From the NCBI GenBank assembly GCA_963677325.2, contig CAXXGM010000008.1, forward strand, positions 372,001 to 436,000: a DNA stretch of 64,000 bases, in the 5' to 3' direction. A model generated the notes under the pieces. That model saw nothing but the letters and a program-made list of their open reading frames with translations, had not been told where the DNA came from and made no database searches. The DNA comes from G963677325 sp963677325 (GTDB taxonomy: Bacteria > Bacteroidota > Bacteroidia > Bacteroidales > Prolixibacteraceae). The translations under genes and the position numbers were made by a program. The number at the start of each line of letters is the position of its first letter. The stretch's first letter is position 1. This document shows positions 34,771 to 44,400 of the stretch, piece after piece.

Positions 34771-35319
34771 ATGAGCGATAATCAGAAAAAGTGGTATGTT
34801 CTTCGAGCCGTAGGTGGAAAAGAAAAGAAAGTCAAGGAATATATCGAAAATGAAGTAGCGAATTCAGGACTTCAGGAATATGTGTCTCAGGTTTTAATAC
34901 CGGTTGAGAAGGTTTATCAAATCCGGAATGGAAAGAAGATCGCAAAAGATCGCAACTTTTTTCCAGGTTACGTTCTGGTAGAAGCTACCCTGGTGGGTGA
35001 AATCACCCATATGCTGAGAAACGTTCCCAATGTAATGGGATTTTTGGGTGATACAAAGGGCGGGGAACCCGTTCCGATGCGTCAATCCGAAATTAACCGC
35101 ATCCTTGGGAAGGTGGATGAGATGCAGGAAAGCGGAGAAGAATTTGAAACGCCTTTCATCATCGGTGAAACCGTAAAAGTGATCGATGGCCCATTCAACG
35201 GCTTTAACGGAACCATTGAGGAAATCAATGCGGAGAAGAAGAAGCTGAAGGTAATGGTTAAAATTTTCGGTCGTAAAACACCTTTGGAACTTAGCTTTAT
35301 GCAAGTTGAGAAGGAGTAG
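34771..35319 (+). CDS. nusG: transcription termination/antitermination factor NusG
   Basis: 182 aa from the ATG at 34771. A GTG three bases earlier is possible, but GGAG at 34760-34763 is spaced better (7 bp) from the ATG. N-terminal NGN domain (WYVLRAVGGKEKKVKEYIENE, FFPGYVLVEA) contacts the RNA polymerase clamp; C-terminal KOW domain (GETVKVIDGPFNGFNGTIEEI) binds Rho or ribosomal protein S10. The standard length places it as housekeeping NusG rather than a UpxY/LoaP-type specialised paralogue. Transcribed with secE and the ribosomal genes. Confidence 0.96.
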   Translation: MSDNQKKWYVLRAVGGKEKKVKEYIENEVANSGLQEYVSQVLIPVEKVYQIRNGKKIAKDRNFFPGYVLVEATLVGEITHMLRNVPNVMGFLGDTKGGEPVPMRQSEINRILGKVDEMQESGEEFETPFIIGETVKVIDGPFNGFNGTIEEINAEKKKLKVMVKIFGRKTPLELSFMQVEKE

Positions 35320-35340
35320 TAAATTTTTTTAAAAAACGTT

Positions 35341-35787
35341 ATGGCTAAAGAGATTGCTGGATTTATTAAGTTACAAATTAAGGGTGGTGCCGCAAATCCA
35401 TCGCCTCCTGTAGGACCTGCTTTAGGTTCTAAAGGTGTTAATATTATGCAATTCTGCAAGGCTTTTAATGCAAAGACTCAGGACCAGGCGGGAAAAGTAT
35501 TGCCGGTAATAATTACCGTTTATGCTGACAAGTCATTTGATTTTATTGTCAAACAGCCCCCGGTAGCTATCCAATTAATTGAAGCTTCCAAAGTCAAGAA
35601 AGGATCGGCTGAGCCTCATGTTAATAAAGTTGGTTCTGTAACCTGGGAACAGGTTAAAGAGATTGCACAAATTAAAATGCCCGATCTGAACTGTTTCGAA
35701 ATTGAAGCAGCGATGAGAATGGTTGCAGGAACTGCAAGGAGTATGGGAATTACCCTTACTGGCAAATCACCGTTAGTTAACTCATAA
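35341..35787 (+). CDS. rplK: 50S ribosomal protein L11
   Basis: 148 aa. L11 forms the GTPase-associated centre with 23S rRNA helices 43/44. Features: KLQIKGGAANPSPPVGPALGSKG at the N-terminus (the proline-rich methylated/thiostrepton region), and the C-terminal RNA-binding domain with GTARSMGIT. Lies 21 bp after nusG and 13 bp before rplA. Confidence 0.98.
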   Translation: MAKEIAGFIKLQIKGGAANPSPPVGPALGSKGVNIMQFCKAFNAKTQDQAGKVLPVIITVYADKSFDFIVKQPPVAIQLIEASKVKKGSAEPHVNKVGSVTWEQVKEIAQIKMPDLNCFEIEAAMRMVAGTARSMGITLTGKSPLVNS

Positions 35788-35800
35788 AAGTTAAGTTAAA

Positions 35801-36496
35801 ATGGCAAAAGTTACCAAGAATAAGAAAGCTGCCCTGGAACAACTTGAAGCCGGGAAAATCTATGGTCTTCCGGAAGCTGCGGATATGGTAAAGAAAGTTA
35901 CCTTTACTAAATTTGATGCTTCGGTAGATATCGATGTCCGTCTGGGAGTGGATCCAAGGAAGGCTAATCAAATGGTTCGTGGTGTAGTAACTTTGCCCCA
36001 TGGTACCGGTAAAGATAAAAGAGTTTTGGCACTGGTTACTCCAGACAAAGAGAACGAAGCTCTTGAAGCGGGTGCTGATTTTGTAGGGCTTGACAATTAC
36101 ATCGAAAAAATCAAAGGTGGTTGGACTGATGTAGATGTGGTCATTACAATGCCCCCGGTCATGGGAAAAGTTGGTGCGTTGGGTAGAATACTGGGCCCTC
36201 GTGGTCTGATGCCTAACCCCAAGAGTGGTACTGTTACAATGGAAATCGGGAAAGCCGTCAAGGAAGTCAAGATGGGTAAAATCGATTTCAAGGTTGACAA
36301 ATTCGGTATCGTTCATACTTCATTGGGAAAAGTTTCGTTTGACCCACAAAAGCTTGTGGAAAACGCTAGAGAGTTTGTTCACACTATTCAGAAATTAAAA
36401 CCCGCTGCTGCAAAAGGTACTTATATCAAGAGTATTTATATGTCAAGTACTATGAGCCCCGGCATCCAGGTGGAACCTAAAACCTGTCTGGAATAA
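35801..36496 (+). CDS. rplA: 50S ribosomal protein L1
   Basis: 231 aa, standard. L1 forms the mobile stalk next to the E site and in many bacteria represses its own operon by binding the mRNA. Recognisable parts: VDIDVRLGVDPRKANQMVRG, LPHGTGK, the LGPRGLMPNPKSGTV signature near residues 128-142, and a typical C-terminus. I did not identify the L1-binding operator in the rplK leader. Spacing to rplJ is 15 bp. Confidence 0.98.
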   Translation: MAKVTKNKKAALEQLEAGKIYGLPEAADMVKKVTFTKFDASVDIDVRLGVDPRKANQMVRGVVTLPHGTGKDKRVLALVTPDKENEALEAGADFVGLDNYIEKIKGGWTDVDVVITMPPVMGKVGALGRILGPRGLMPNPKSGTVTMEIGKAVKEVKMGKIDFKVDKFGIVHTSLGKVSFDPQKLVENAREFVHTIQKLKPAAAKGTYIKSIYMSSTMSPGIQVEPKTCLE

Positions 36497-36511
36497 GAAA
36501 ATAATGTTGAA

Positions 36512-37033
36512 ATGAAAAGATCAGAAAAATTAGAGGTAATTGAACAATTGACTAGGGAGATCAATTCATACGGCCATTATTATCTTACAGACATCTCAGA
36601 CCTTAATGCTGCAGTTACCAGTGATCTCAGACGGTTATGTAGCAAGAGGGATGTTAAATTGGTTGTAGTGAAGAACACACTTCTTCGTAAGGCTCTTGAA
36701 AACTCTGAAAAGAATTCTGCCGAGCTTTATGATGTACTCGTTAAAAATACGTCGATTATGTTTTCCAATACCGGAAATGTTCCTGCCAAGCTCATTAAAG
36801 AGTTCAGCAAAAAGAACAAGAAGCCGGTTTTGAAAGGCGCCTATGTACAGGAATGTGCTTATGTTGGTGCTGATCAGCTTGAAGCTTTGATCGACGTAAA
36901 ATCCAAAGAGGAGTTACTTGGCGGTATTATCGCTACTCTTCAATCTCCGGTCAGAAACGTTATTTCTGCTCTTCAGAGCAGCGGAAAGACTATTGCCGGA
37001 GTATTAAAAACCCTTGAGGAGCGTGAAGCTTAA
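36512..37033 (+). CDS. rplJ: 50S ribosomal protein L10
   Basis: 173 aa. L10 anchors the L7/L12 stalk on the 50S subunit. The N-terminal globular domain includes DLRRLCSKRDVKLVVVKNTLLRKAL; the C-terminal helix, which binds L12 dimers, covers the last ~35 residues (NVISALQSSGKTIAGVLKTLEE). Next gene rplL begins 50 bp later, as usual for this pair. Confidence 0.97.
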   Translation: MKRSEKLEVIEQLTREINSYGHYYLTDISDLNAAVTSDLRRLCSKRDVKLVVVKNTLLRKALENSEKNSAELYDVLVKNTSIMFSNTGNVPAKLIKEFSKKNKKPVLKGAYVQECAYVGADQLEALIDVKSKEELLGGIIATLQSPVRNVISALQSSGKTIAGVLKTLEEREA

Positions 37034-37083
37034 TTCAGAATTGTTAAAGAAAAGATAAATTAATATTTAAATTTAAAAATAAA

Positions 37084-37461
37084 ATGGCAGATCTTAAAAA
37101 ACTTGCAGAAGAGCTTGTTAACCTGACAGTGAAAGAAGTTAATGAACTTGCAGGTATCCTTAAATCAGAGTATGGTATTGAACCAGCTGCAGCTGCAGTT
37201 GCCGTTGCTGCTCCCGCTGCTTCCGCCGAAGCAGAAGCACCTGCTGAAAAAACTGAGTTTGATGTAATTCTTAAATTCGGAGGTCAATCTAAACTTGCAG
37301 TTGTTAAGTTAGTAAAGGACCTTGCAGGAGTTGGACTGAAAGAAGCAAAAGACCTGGTTGATAATGCACCAAAAGCAATTAAAGAAAAAGTTTCTAAAGA
37401 AGAGGCCGAGTCTCTTAAAACACAACTCGAAGAAGCAGGCGCTGAAGTTGAAATTAAATAG
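37084..37461 (+). CDS. rplL: 50S ribosomal protein L7/L12
   Basis: 125 aa. N-terminal dimerisation helices (1-35), an Ala/Pro/Glu-rich hinge (about 36-58) and the conserved C-terminal domain with FDVILKFGG and VGLKEAKDLVDNAPKAIKE. It recruits translation factors to the ribosome. A hairpin with a T-run follows between this gene and rpoB. Confidence 0.98.
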   Translation: MADLKKLAEELVNLTVKEVNELAGILKSEYGIEPAAAAVAVAAPAASAEAEAPAEKTEFDVILKFGGQSKLAVVKLVKDLAGVGLKEAKDLVDNAPKAIKEKVSKEEAESLKTQLEEAGAEVEIK

Positions 37462-37493
37462 TATTAGTGCCTGTTGCTAAAAAGGTTATATGC

Positions 37494-37528
37494 GGTTTAG
37501 AATCCTTCTAAGGGATTCTAAACCTTTT
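37494..37528 (+). terminator. attenuator-like hairpin between rplL and rpoB
   Basis: A perfect 12-bp stem (37494-37505 with 37513-37524), 7-nt loop and TTTT. It lies 33 bp after the rplL stop and 37 bp before the rpoB ATG, where partial termination would lower rpoBC expression relative to ribosomal proteins, as known in E. coli. Confidence 0.75.
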
Positions 37529-37564
37529 CATGTTTTTATATTTGGTTCCTTAATTCGGCTGATA

Positions 37565-40500
37565 ATGTCCTCAAATTTTAATGATCAAAGGATTAGTTTT
37601 GCTTCCACCCGAAGCAATTTCTCGTACCCAGATTTCCTGGAGGTACAAATAAAATCTTTTAAACAATTTTTCCAATTGGGAACCTCTCCGGAAGATCGAA
37701 AGAACGAAGATCTTTACAAGGTTTTTCAGGAGAATTTTCCTATCTCAGATACAAGAAATAATTTTGTCCTCGAATTTATAGATTACCAGGTTGATCCCCC
37801 AAGATACAGCATTGAAGAATGTATTGAGCGTGGACTTACTTTCAGTGTTCCTTTAAAAGCGAAATTAAAGCTTTTCTGTACTGACCCTGAACATGAAGAT
37901 TTTGACGTGGTTGTTCAGGATGTATATCTTGGTACAGTACCTTATATGACGCCTACGGGATCGTTCGTAATTAATGGTGCGGAGAGAGTTGTTGTATCTC
38001 AGCTTCACCGCTCACCGGGCGTATTTTTTGGCCAGAGTTTGCATGCAAACGGTACCAAGTTATATTCTGCCCGCGTAATTCCTTTTAAGGGATCATGGAT
38101 CGAATTTGCGACCGATATCAACAATGTCATGTATGCCTATATCGATCGTAAAAAGAAACTTCCCGTCACTACTTTACTTCGTGCAATAGGTTACGAAGGT
38201 GATAAGGATATCCTCGAAATTTTTGATCTTGCCGACGAAATAAAAGTTTCCAAAACCTCTCTGAATAAAGCCGTGGGTAGAAAACTTGCCGCACGTGTTT
38301 TAAAAACCTGGGTGGAGGATTTCGTTGACGAGGATACCGGTGAAGTAGTTTCCATCGAACGGAATGAAGTAATTGTCGATCGCGAAGTTGTTATTGAAAA
38401 GGACCATGTTGATGAAATCCTGGACTCCGGAACCAAGACGATTCTGTTGCATAAAGAAGACCAGAGTGCTGGGGATTATGCCATTATATACAATACCCTG
38501 CAGAAAGACCCCTGTAACTCGGAAAAAGAGGCTGTACTGCATATTTACAGACAATTACGTAATTCAGAACCACCGGACGAGTCTACAGCCCGTGATGTAA
38601 TTGAGAAATTATTCTTCTCGGAAGTTCGTTATGACTTGGGCCAGGTAGGCCGTTTCCGTATCAACAGGAAACTTGGTTTGAATATTGATATGGCCACCAG
38701 AGTTCTGACCAATCAGGATATAATCGAAATTATTAAATATTTGATCAAGTTGATCAATTCAAAGACGGATGTCGATGATATTGACCACTTGTCAAATCGT
38801 CGCGTAAGGACTGTTGGAGAACAGATGTTCACACAGTTTGGTATCGGTCTTGCCCGTATGGCAAGAACTATCAGGGAAAGAATGAATGTAAGGGATAATG
38901 AGGTTTTTACCCCTATTGACCTTATCAATTCAAAGACGCTTGTTTCGGTGATTAATTCTTTCTTCGGAACAAATGCCCTGTCACAATTCATGGATCAGAC
39001 CAATCCTCTTGCTGAAATGACTCACAAGCGTCGTATGTCTGCTTTAGGACCAGGCGGTTTGTCCAGGGAACGTGCAGGATTTGAAGTACGTGACGTGCAC
39101 TATACCCATTACGGGAGGCTTTGTCCGATTGAAACGCCGGAAGGTCCGAATATTGGTCTTATATCTTCACTTTGTGTGTTTGCAAAAATCAATGACCTTG
39201 GTTTTATTTCCACCCCGTACCGTAATGTTCAGGATGGCCGAGTGAACCTGGATAACGACAGCGTTGGTTATTTCACTGCTGAGGAGGAAGAGGGGAAATT
39301 AATTGTTCAGGCTAACGCAGAAATAGATGAGCGTGGTAATTTTGTTCAACCGAGGGTTAAGGCCCGTCTTGATGCAGATTATCCTTTAGCAAACAAAGAG
39401 GATGCAAACCTGATGGACGTTGGCCCGAATCAGATTGCCTCCATCGCTGCTTCACTGATCACCTTCCTCGAACATGATGACGCAAACCGGGCTTTGATGG
39501 GATCCAACATGATGCGCCAGGCAGTTCCTTTGTTAAAACCTGAAGCTCCGATCGTTGGAACAGGTCTTGAAAAGAATATTGCCCGTGACGCAAGAATCAA
39601 CATCAGCGCCGAAGGAAGTGGTACCATTGAAAGTGTGGATGCCAATAAGATCGTTGTCCGTTATGATATGACCGATGAAGAAAGGTATGTAAGTTTTGAT
39701 CCTGATACGAAAACATACATACTTCCAAAATATAAAAAGACGAACCAGGGTACCTGTGTTGACCTTAAACCTATCGTAAGAAAAGGTCAAAGGGTTAAAA
39801 CAGGCGATCTAATGACTGAAGGTTATGCAACTGCGAACGGTGAACTCGCTCTTGGGCGTAACCTTAAAGTTGCTTTCATGCCCTGGCAGGGTTATAACTA
39901 TGAGGATGCAATTGTTATCTCTGAACGAATTGTTCGTGATGATATTTTCACCTCTATTCATATTGATGAATACTCTCTGGAAGTCCGCGATACGAAACGC
40001 GGCGCTGAAGAATTCACTTCCGATATCCCGAATGTAAGCGAGGAAGCTACCCGCAACCTCGATGAAAACGGACTTATCAGGATTGGTGCCATCGTAAAAC
40101 CCGGAGATATTCTGATTGGTAAAATTACCCCTAAGGGAGAATCGGATCCTTCGCCTGAAGAAAAATTGCTTAGAGCCATCTTTGGCGACAAAGCGGGTGA
40201 TGTCAAGGATGCCTCCTTAAAAGCTTCTCCTTCATTGAATGGTGTGGTCATAGATAAAAAACTTTTCTCCCGCGTTGTTAAAGAGAAAAAGGGGAAAGTG
40301 GCCACCAAACCTCTGCTTGATCAGATTGATCAGGAACTGGAAATGGAAGGAAACAAGCTAAGGGAAATCCTGATTGAAAAACTCTTTAACCTTGTCAATG
40401 GTAAAACATCACAGGGAGTAAAGGATTATTTCAATGTTGATATTATAACAAAAGGGAATAAATTTACTCTGAAACAGCTTCAGGGTATTGATTATCTGAA

Positions 40501-41377
40501 TGTCAATCCTAACAAGTGGACTACAGACAAGGATAAGAATGAGATGATTTCGGCTCTTGTAAATAATTTTATTATGAAGTACAAGGAAGCTGAAGCAGTA
40601 GCCCGCCGCAAGCGTTATAATGTTACTATTGGTGATGAATTGCCTGCCGGTATTCTTCAATTGGCTAAAGTTTACATTGCAAAAAAACGTAAACTCCAGA
40701 TTGGGGATAAAATGGCAGGACGTCACGGAAATAAGGGTATTGTTTCACGTATTGTACGTGATGAGGATTTACCGTTCCTGGCTGATGGTACTCCGGTTGA
40801 TATCGTTCTCAATCCGCTTGGTGTACCTTCCCGTATGAACCTTGGACAGATTTACGAAACTGTACTTGGTTGGGCCGGGAAAGAACTTGGGGTCAAATTT
40901 TCAACACCTATTTTTGATGGAGCTACCCTGAATCAGATTACTGAATATACTGACAAAGCCGGTATACCACGCTATGGTAAAACTGTTCTTTTCGACGGAG
41001 AAACAGGTGAACCTTTCGATCAGCCGGCCACCGTTGGTGTGATCTATATGCTGAAACTCGGGCACATGGTTGAGGATAAAATGCATGCCCGTTCTATCGG
41101 ACCCTATTCCCTGATCACACAGCAGCCTCTGGGAGGTAAAGCTCAGTTTGGAGGTCAGCGTTTTGGTGAAATGGAAGTATGGGCACTCGAAGCTTTTGGA
41201 GCTTCAAACATTCTGCAGGAAATACTTACAGTCAAGTCAGATGATGTGATCGGACGCGCCAAAGCTTACGAGTCAATTGTAAAAGGTGATCCGCTGCCGC
41301 ATCCCGGAATTCCTGAATCGCTCAATGTATTATTGCATGAGCTCAGGGGACTTGGATTAAGTGTTAACCTTGAATAA
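37565..41377 (+). CDS. rpoB: DNA-directed RNA polymerase subunit beta
   Basis: 1270 aa from the ATG at 37565. The open frame extends 25 codons upstream, but these overlap the attenuator hairpin, and the family start is MSSNFNDQRISFAS. The beta subunit carries rifampicin-pocket sequences (ALSQFMDQTNPLAEMTHKRRMSALGPGGLSRERAGFEVRD), the catalytic-centre region KMAGRHGNKGI, and the C-terminal GGQRFGEMEVWALEAFGA. No resistance-type changes are obvious in the rifampicin pocket (Q, D, H and S at their usual places). 81 bp before rpoC. Confidence 0.98.
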   Translation: MSSNFNDQRISFASTRSNFSYPDFLEVQIKSFKQFFQLGTSPEDRKNEDLYKVFQENFPISDTRNNFVLEFIDYQVDPPRYSIEECIERGLTFSVPLKAKLKLFCTDPEHEDFDVVVQDVYLGTVPYMTPTGSFVINGAERVVVSQLHRSPGVFFGQSLHANGTKLYSARVIPFKGSWIEFATDINNVMYAYIDRKKKLPVTTLLRAIGYEGDKDILEIFDLADEIKVSKTSLNKAVGRKLAARVLKTWVEDFVDEDTGEVVSIERNEVIVDREVVIEKDHVDEILDSGTKTILLHKEDQSAGDYAIIYNTLQKDPCNSEKEAVLHIYRQLRNSEPPDESTARDVIEKLFFSEVRYDLGQVGRFRINRKLGLNIDMATRVLTNQDIIEIIKYLIKLINSKTDVDDIDHLSNRRVRTVGEQMFTQFGIGLARMARTIRERMNVRDNEVFTPIDLINSKTLVSVINSFFGTNALSQFMDQTNPLAEMTHKRRMSALGPGGLSRERAGFEVRDVHYTHYGRLCPIETPEGPNIGLISSLCVFAKINDLGFISTPYRNVQDGRVNLDNDSVGYFTAEEEEGKLIVQANAEIDERGNFVQPRVKARLDADYPLANKEDANLMDVGPNQIASIAASLITFLEHDDANRALMGSNMMRQAVPLLKPEAPIVGTGLEKNIARDARINISAEGSGTIESVDANKIVVRYDMTDEERYVSFDPDTKTYILPKYKKTNQGTCVDLKPIVRKGQRVKTGDLMTEGYATANGELALGRNLKVAFMPWQGYNYEDAIVISERIVRDDIFTSIHIDEYSLEVRDTKRGAEEFTSDIPNVSEEATRNLDENGLIRIGAIVKPGDILIGKITPKGESDPSPEEKLLRAIFGDKAGDVKDASLKASPSLNGVVIDKKLFSRVVKEKKGKVATKPLLDQIDQELEMEGNKLREILIEKLFNLVNGKTSQGVKDYFNVDIITKGNKFTLKQLQGIDYLNVNPNKWTTDKDKNEMISALVNNFIMKYKEAEAVARRKRYNVTIGDELPAGILQLAKVYIAKKRKLQIGDKMAGRHGNKGIVSRIVRDEDLPFLADGTPVDIVLNPLGVPSRMNLGQIYETVLGWAGKELGVKFSTPIFDGATLNQITEYTDKAGIPRYGKTVLFDGETGEPFDQPATVGVIYMLKLGHMVEDKMHARSIGPYSLITQQPLGGKAQFGGQRFGEMEVWALEAFGASNILQEILTVKSDDVIGRAKAYESIVKGDPLPHPGIPESLNVLLHELRGLGLSVNLE

Positions 41378-41458
41378 AAGATCAGTCCGGAGGGAATCAA
41401 TACCTTTCGGACATTGAGATAATTTTTACATGATTGAGACATTTTTTTTATAAATATT

Positions 41459-44400
41459 ATGGCATTTAGACGAGATAATAAGATTAAGAGTAACTTCACC
41501 AAGATCAGTATCAGTCTTGCATCGCCAGAGGAGATTCTGGAACGCTCACACGGAGAAGTTCTTAAGCCAGAAACTATTAATTACAGAACTTATAAGCCGG
41601 AACGCGATGGCCTTTTCTGTGAAAGAATTTTTGGGCCGGTGAAGGATTATGAATGCCATTGTGGAAAATACAAACGAATCCGCTACCGTGGAATTGTTTG
41701 TGATCGCTGTGGTGTAGAAGTCACGGAAAAGAAAGTCCGCCGTGAACGTATGGGGCACATTTCCCTGGTTGTTCCGGTAGTTCATATTTGGTATTTTAAA
41801 TCATTACCCAATAAAGTCGGTTATTTATTGGGATTACCAACAAAAAAGCTTGATTCTATCATTTATTTCGAGCGCTATGTGGTAATCAATCCCGGTATTA
41901 AAAGAAATGACGGAGTTAAATATCTTGATTTTCTAACGGAAGAGGAATACATCGATATCAAAGAGTCCTTGCCGAAGGAAAATGCATTACTGGAGGATGA
42001 CCATCCTGATAAGTTCATTGCCGAAATGGGTGCAGAAGCTCTTTCAAAACTTTTGGAACGCCTTGAACTGGATGAACTTTCCTATGATCTGAGGCATAAG
42101 GCTGGCAGCGAGACTTCCCAGCAGCGCAAGAGCGAAGCTTTGAAAAGACTGAATGTTGTTGAAGCATTCCGTTCTTCAAAGGGAAAGAATAAACCTGAGT
42201 GGATGATCGTAAAGGTTGTTCCCGTTATTCCGCCTGATTTGCGTCCTCTTGTTCCCCTTGACGGAGGCCGTTTTGCAACGTCAGATCTTAATGATCTTTA
42301 CCGTAGGGTTATTATCCGCAACAACCGTTTGAAAAGGTTAATTGAAATTAAGGCTCCTGAAGTGATTCTCCGCAATGAGAAACGTATGCTCCAGGAAGCT
42401 GTCGATTCTCTCTTTGACAACAGCAGAAAATCCAATGCCGTAAAGACCGATAATAACAGGCCGTTGAAATCCCTTTCTGATTCTCTTAAAGGGAAACAAG
42501 GCCGTTTCAGGCAGAATCTTCTTGGTAAACGTGTTGACTATTCCGCCCGTTCGGTTATCGTCGTTGGTCCAAACCTGAAACTGCATGAATGCGGTATCCC
42601 GAAGGACATGGCCGCCGAATTGTACAAACCTTTTGTTATCAGGAAACTGATCGAAAGAGGTATCGTGAAGACCGTCAAATCAGCCAAGAAAATAGTTGAC
42701 CGCAAGGATCCTGTGGTCTGGGATATTCTTGAAAATGTAATGAAAGGACATCCGGTATTACTGAACCGTGCTCCAACACTTCACCGTTTGTCCATACAGG
42801 CATTCCAGCCTGTATTGGTTGAAGGGAAAGCCATTCGTCTGCATCCGCTGGTATGTACCGGATTTAACGCCGACTTCGACGGTGATCAGATGGCCGTGCA
42901 TCTTCCTCTTGGGAATGCGGCCATACTTGAGGCACAGATACTGATGTTATCGTCACATAACCTCCTTAACCCTGCAAACGGGGCTCCTATTACCGTTCCA
43001 TCTCAGGACATGGTTCTTGGACTCTATTACATGACCAAACAGCGTAAAGGGGCCAAAGGTGAAGGTTTGTCATTCTATTCTCCGGAAGAAGCAATTATAG
43101 CTTACAACGAAGGTAAAGTCGACATGCATTCAATCGTGAATGTTCGTACTCTTGATTTTGACGAAAATGGCGAACTTAAGATTATGATGGTCGAGACTAC
43201 TCTTGGGCGTATATTATTTAACGAATATGTACCTAGAGAAGCAGGATTCATTAATAAAATATTGACTAAAAAAGCATTAAGGGATATCATTGCCGATATT
43301 CTAAAGCTTACCAACAACGCTACCACGGCTCAGTTCCTTGATGATATCAAGGATCTCGGATACAAGATGGCTTATCACGGAGGGCTTTCATTCAATCTTG
43401 ATGACGTTATCATCCCCGCGGTGAAGACTGAAATGGTGGAAGAAGGTTATGCAGGCGTTGAAGAAGTATTGAATAACTATAACATGGGATTCATTACCAA
43501 CAACGAACGTTACAATGGAGTAATTGATATCTGGACACACGTTAATGCCAAATTGACTCAAAGTGTAATGCAGACTATCAGCTCCGATAAACAGGGATTC
43601 AATTCGGTGTACATGATGCTGGATTCCGGAGCCCGTGGTTCGAAGGAACAGATTCGTCAGTTGTGCGGTATGCGTGGATTAATGGCCAAACCTCAGAAAT
43701 CTGGCTCCACCGGTTCGCAGATTATTGAAAACCCGATTTTGGCCAACTTCAAGGAAGGCCTCTCGGTTCTTGAGTACTTTATTTCTACTCACGGTGCTCG
43801 TAAAGGTCTTGCGGATACTGCTCTTAAAACAGCTGACGCAGGTTACTTAACCAGACGTCTGGTAGACGTGGCGCAGGATGTTATCATTAATCAGGAAGAC
43901 TGCGGAACGCTTCGTGGACTTGTTGCAACAGCGCTCAAAAACAATGAAGAAGTTGTTGCCTCCTTATCAGAGCGTATTCTCGGCCGTACCACCGTTCATG
44001 ATATATATCATCCGCTGACCGGTAAACTGATTATCAAGGCCGGAGAAGAAATTACCGAAGCTATTGCTGCAACCATCGAAGAATCTCCGATTGAACGTGT
44101 TGAAATTCGCTCGGTGCTGACCTGTGAAGCAGAAAACGGGGTCTGTGCCAAATGTTATGGCCGAAATCTCGCAACCGCAAAAATGGTTCAGATGGGTGAG
44201 GCTGTGGGTGTAATTTCAGCTCAGTCGATTGGTGAGCCTGGAACGCAGCTTACACTGCGGACATTCCACGTTGGAGGTATCGCGGGTAATATTTCAACAC
44301 AGTCTACAATTGTGGCCCGCTACGATGGTATTGCTGAAATTGAAGAACTCCGTACGGTTGAATCAACGGATGAAAAGGGCGAAACCGTGGATATTGTTGT

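Noticed and set aside
37490..37564. Longer rpoB with 25 extra N-terminal codons
   Set aside because: The extension overlaps the hairpin/T-run and does not match the family start.
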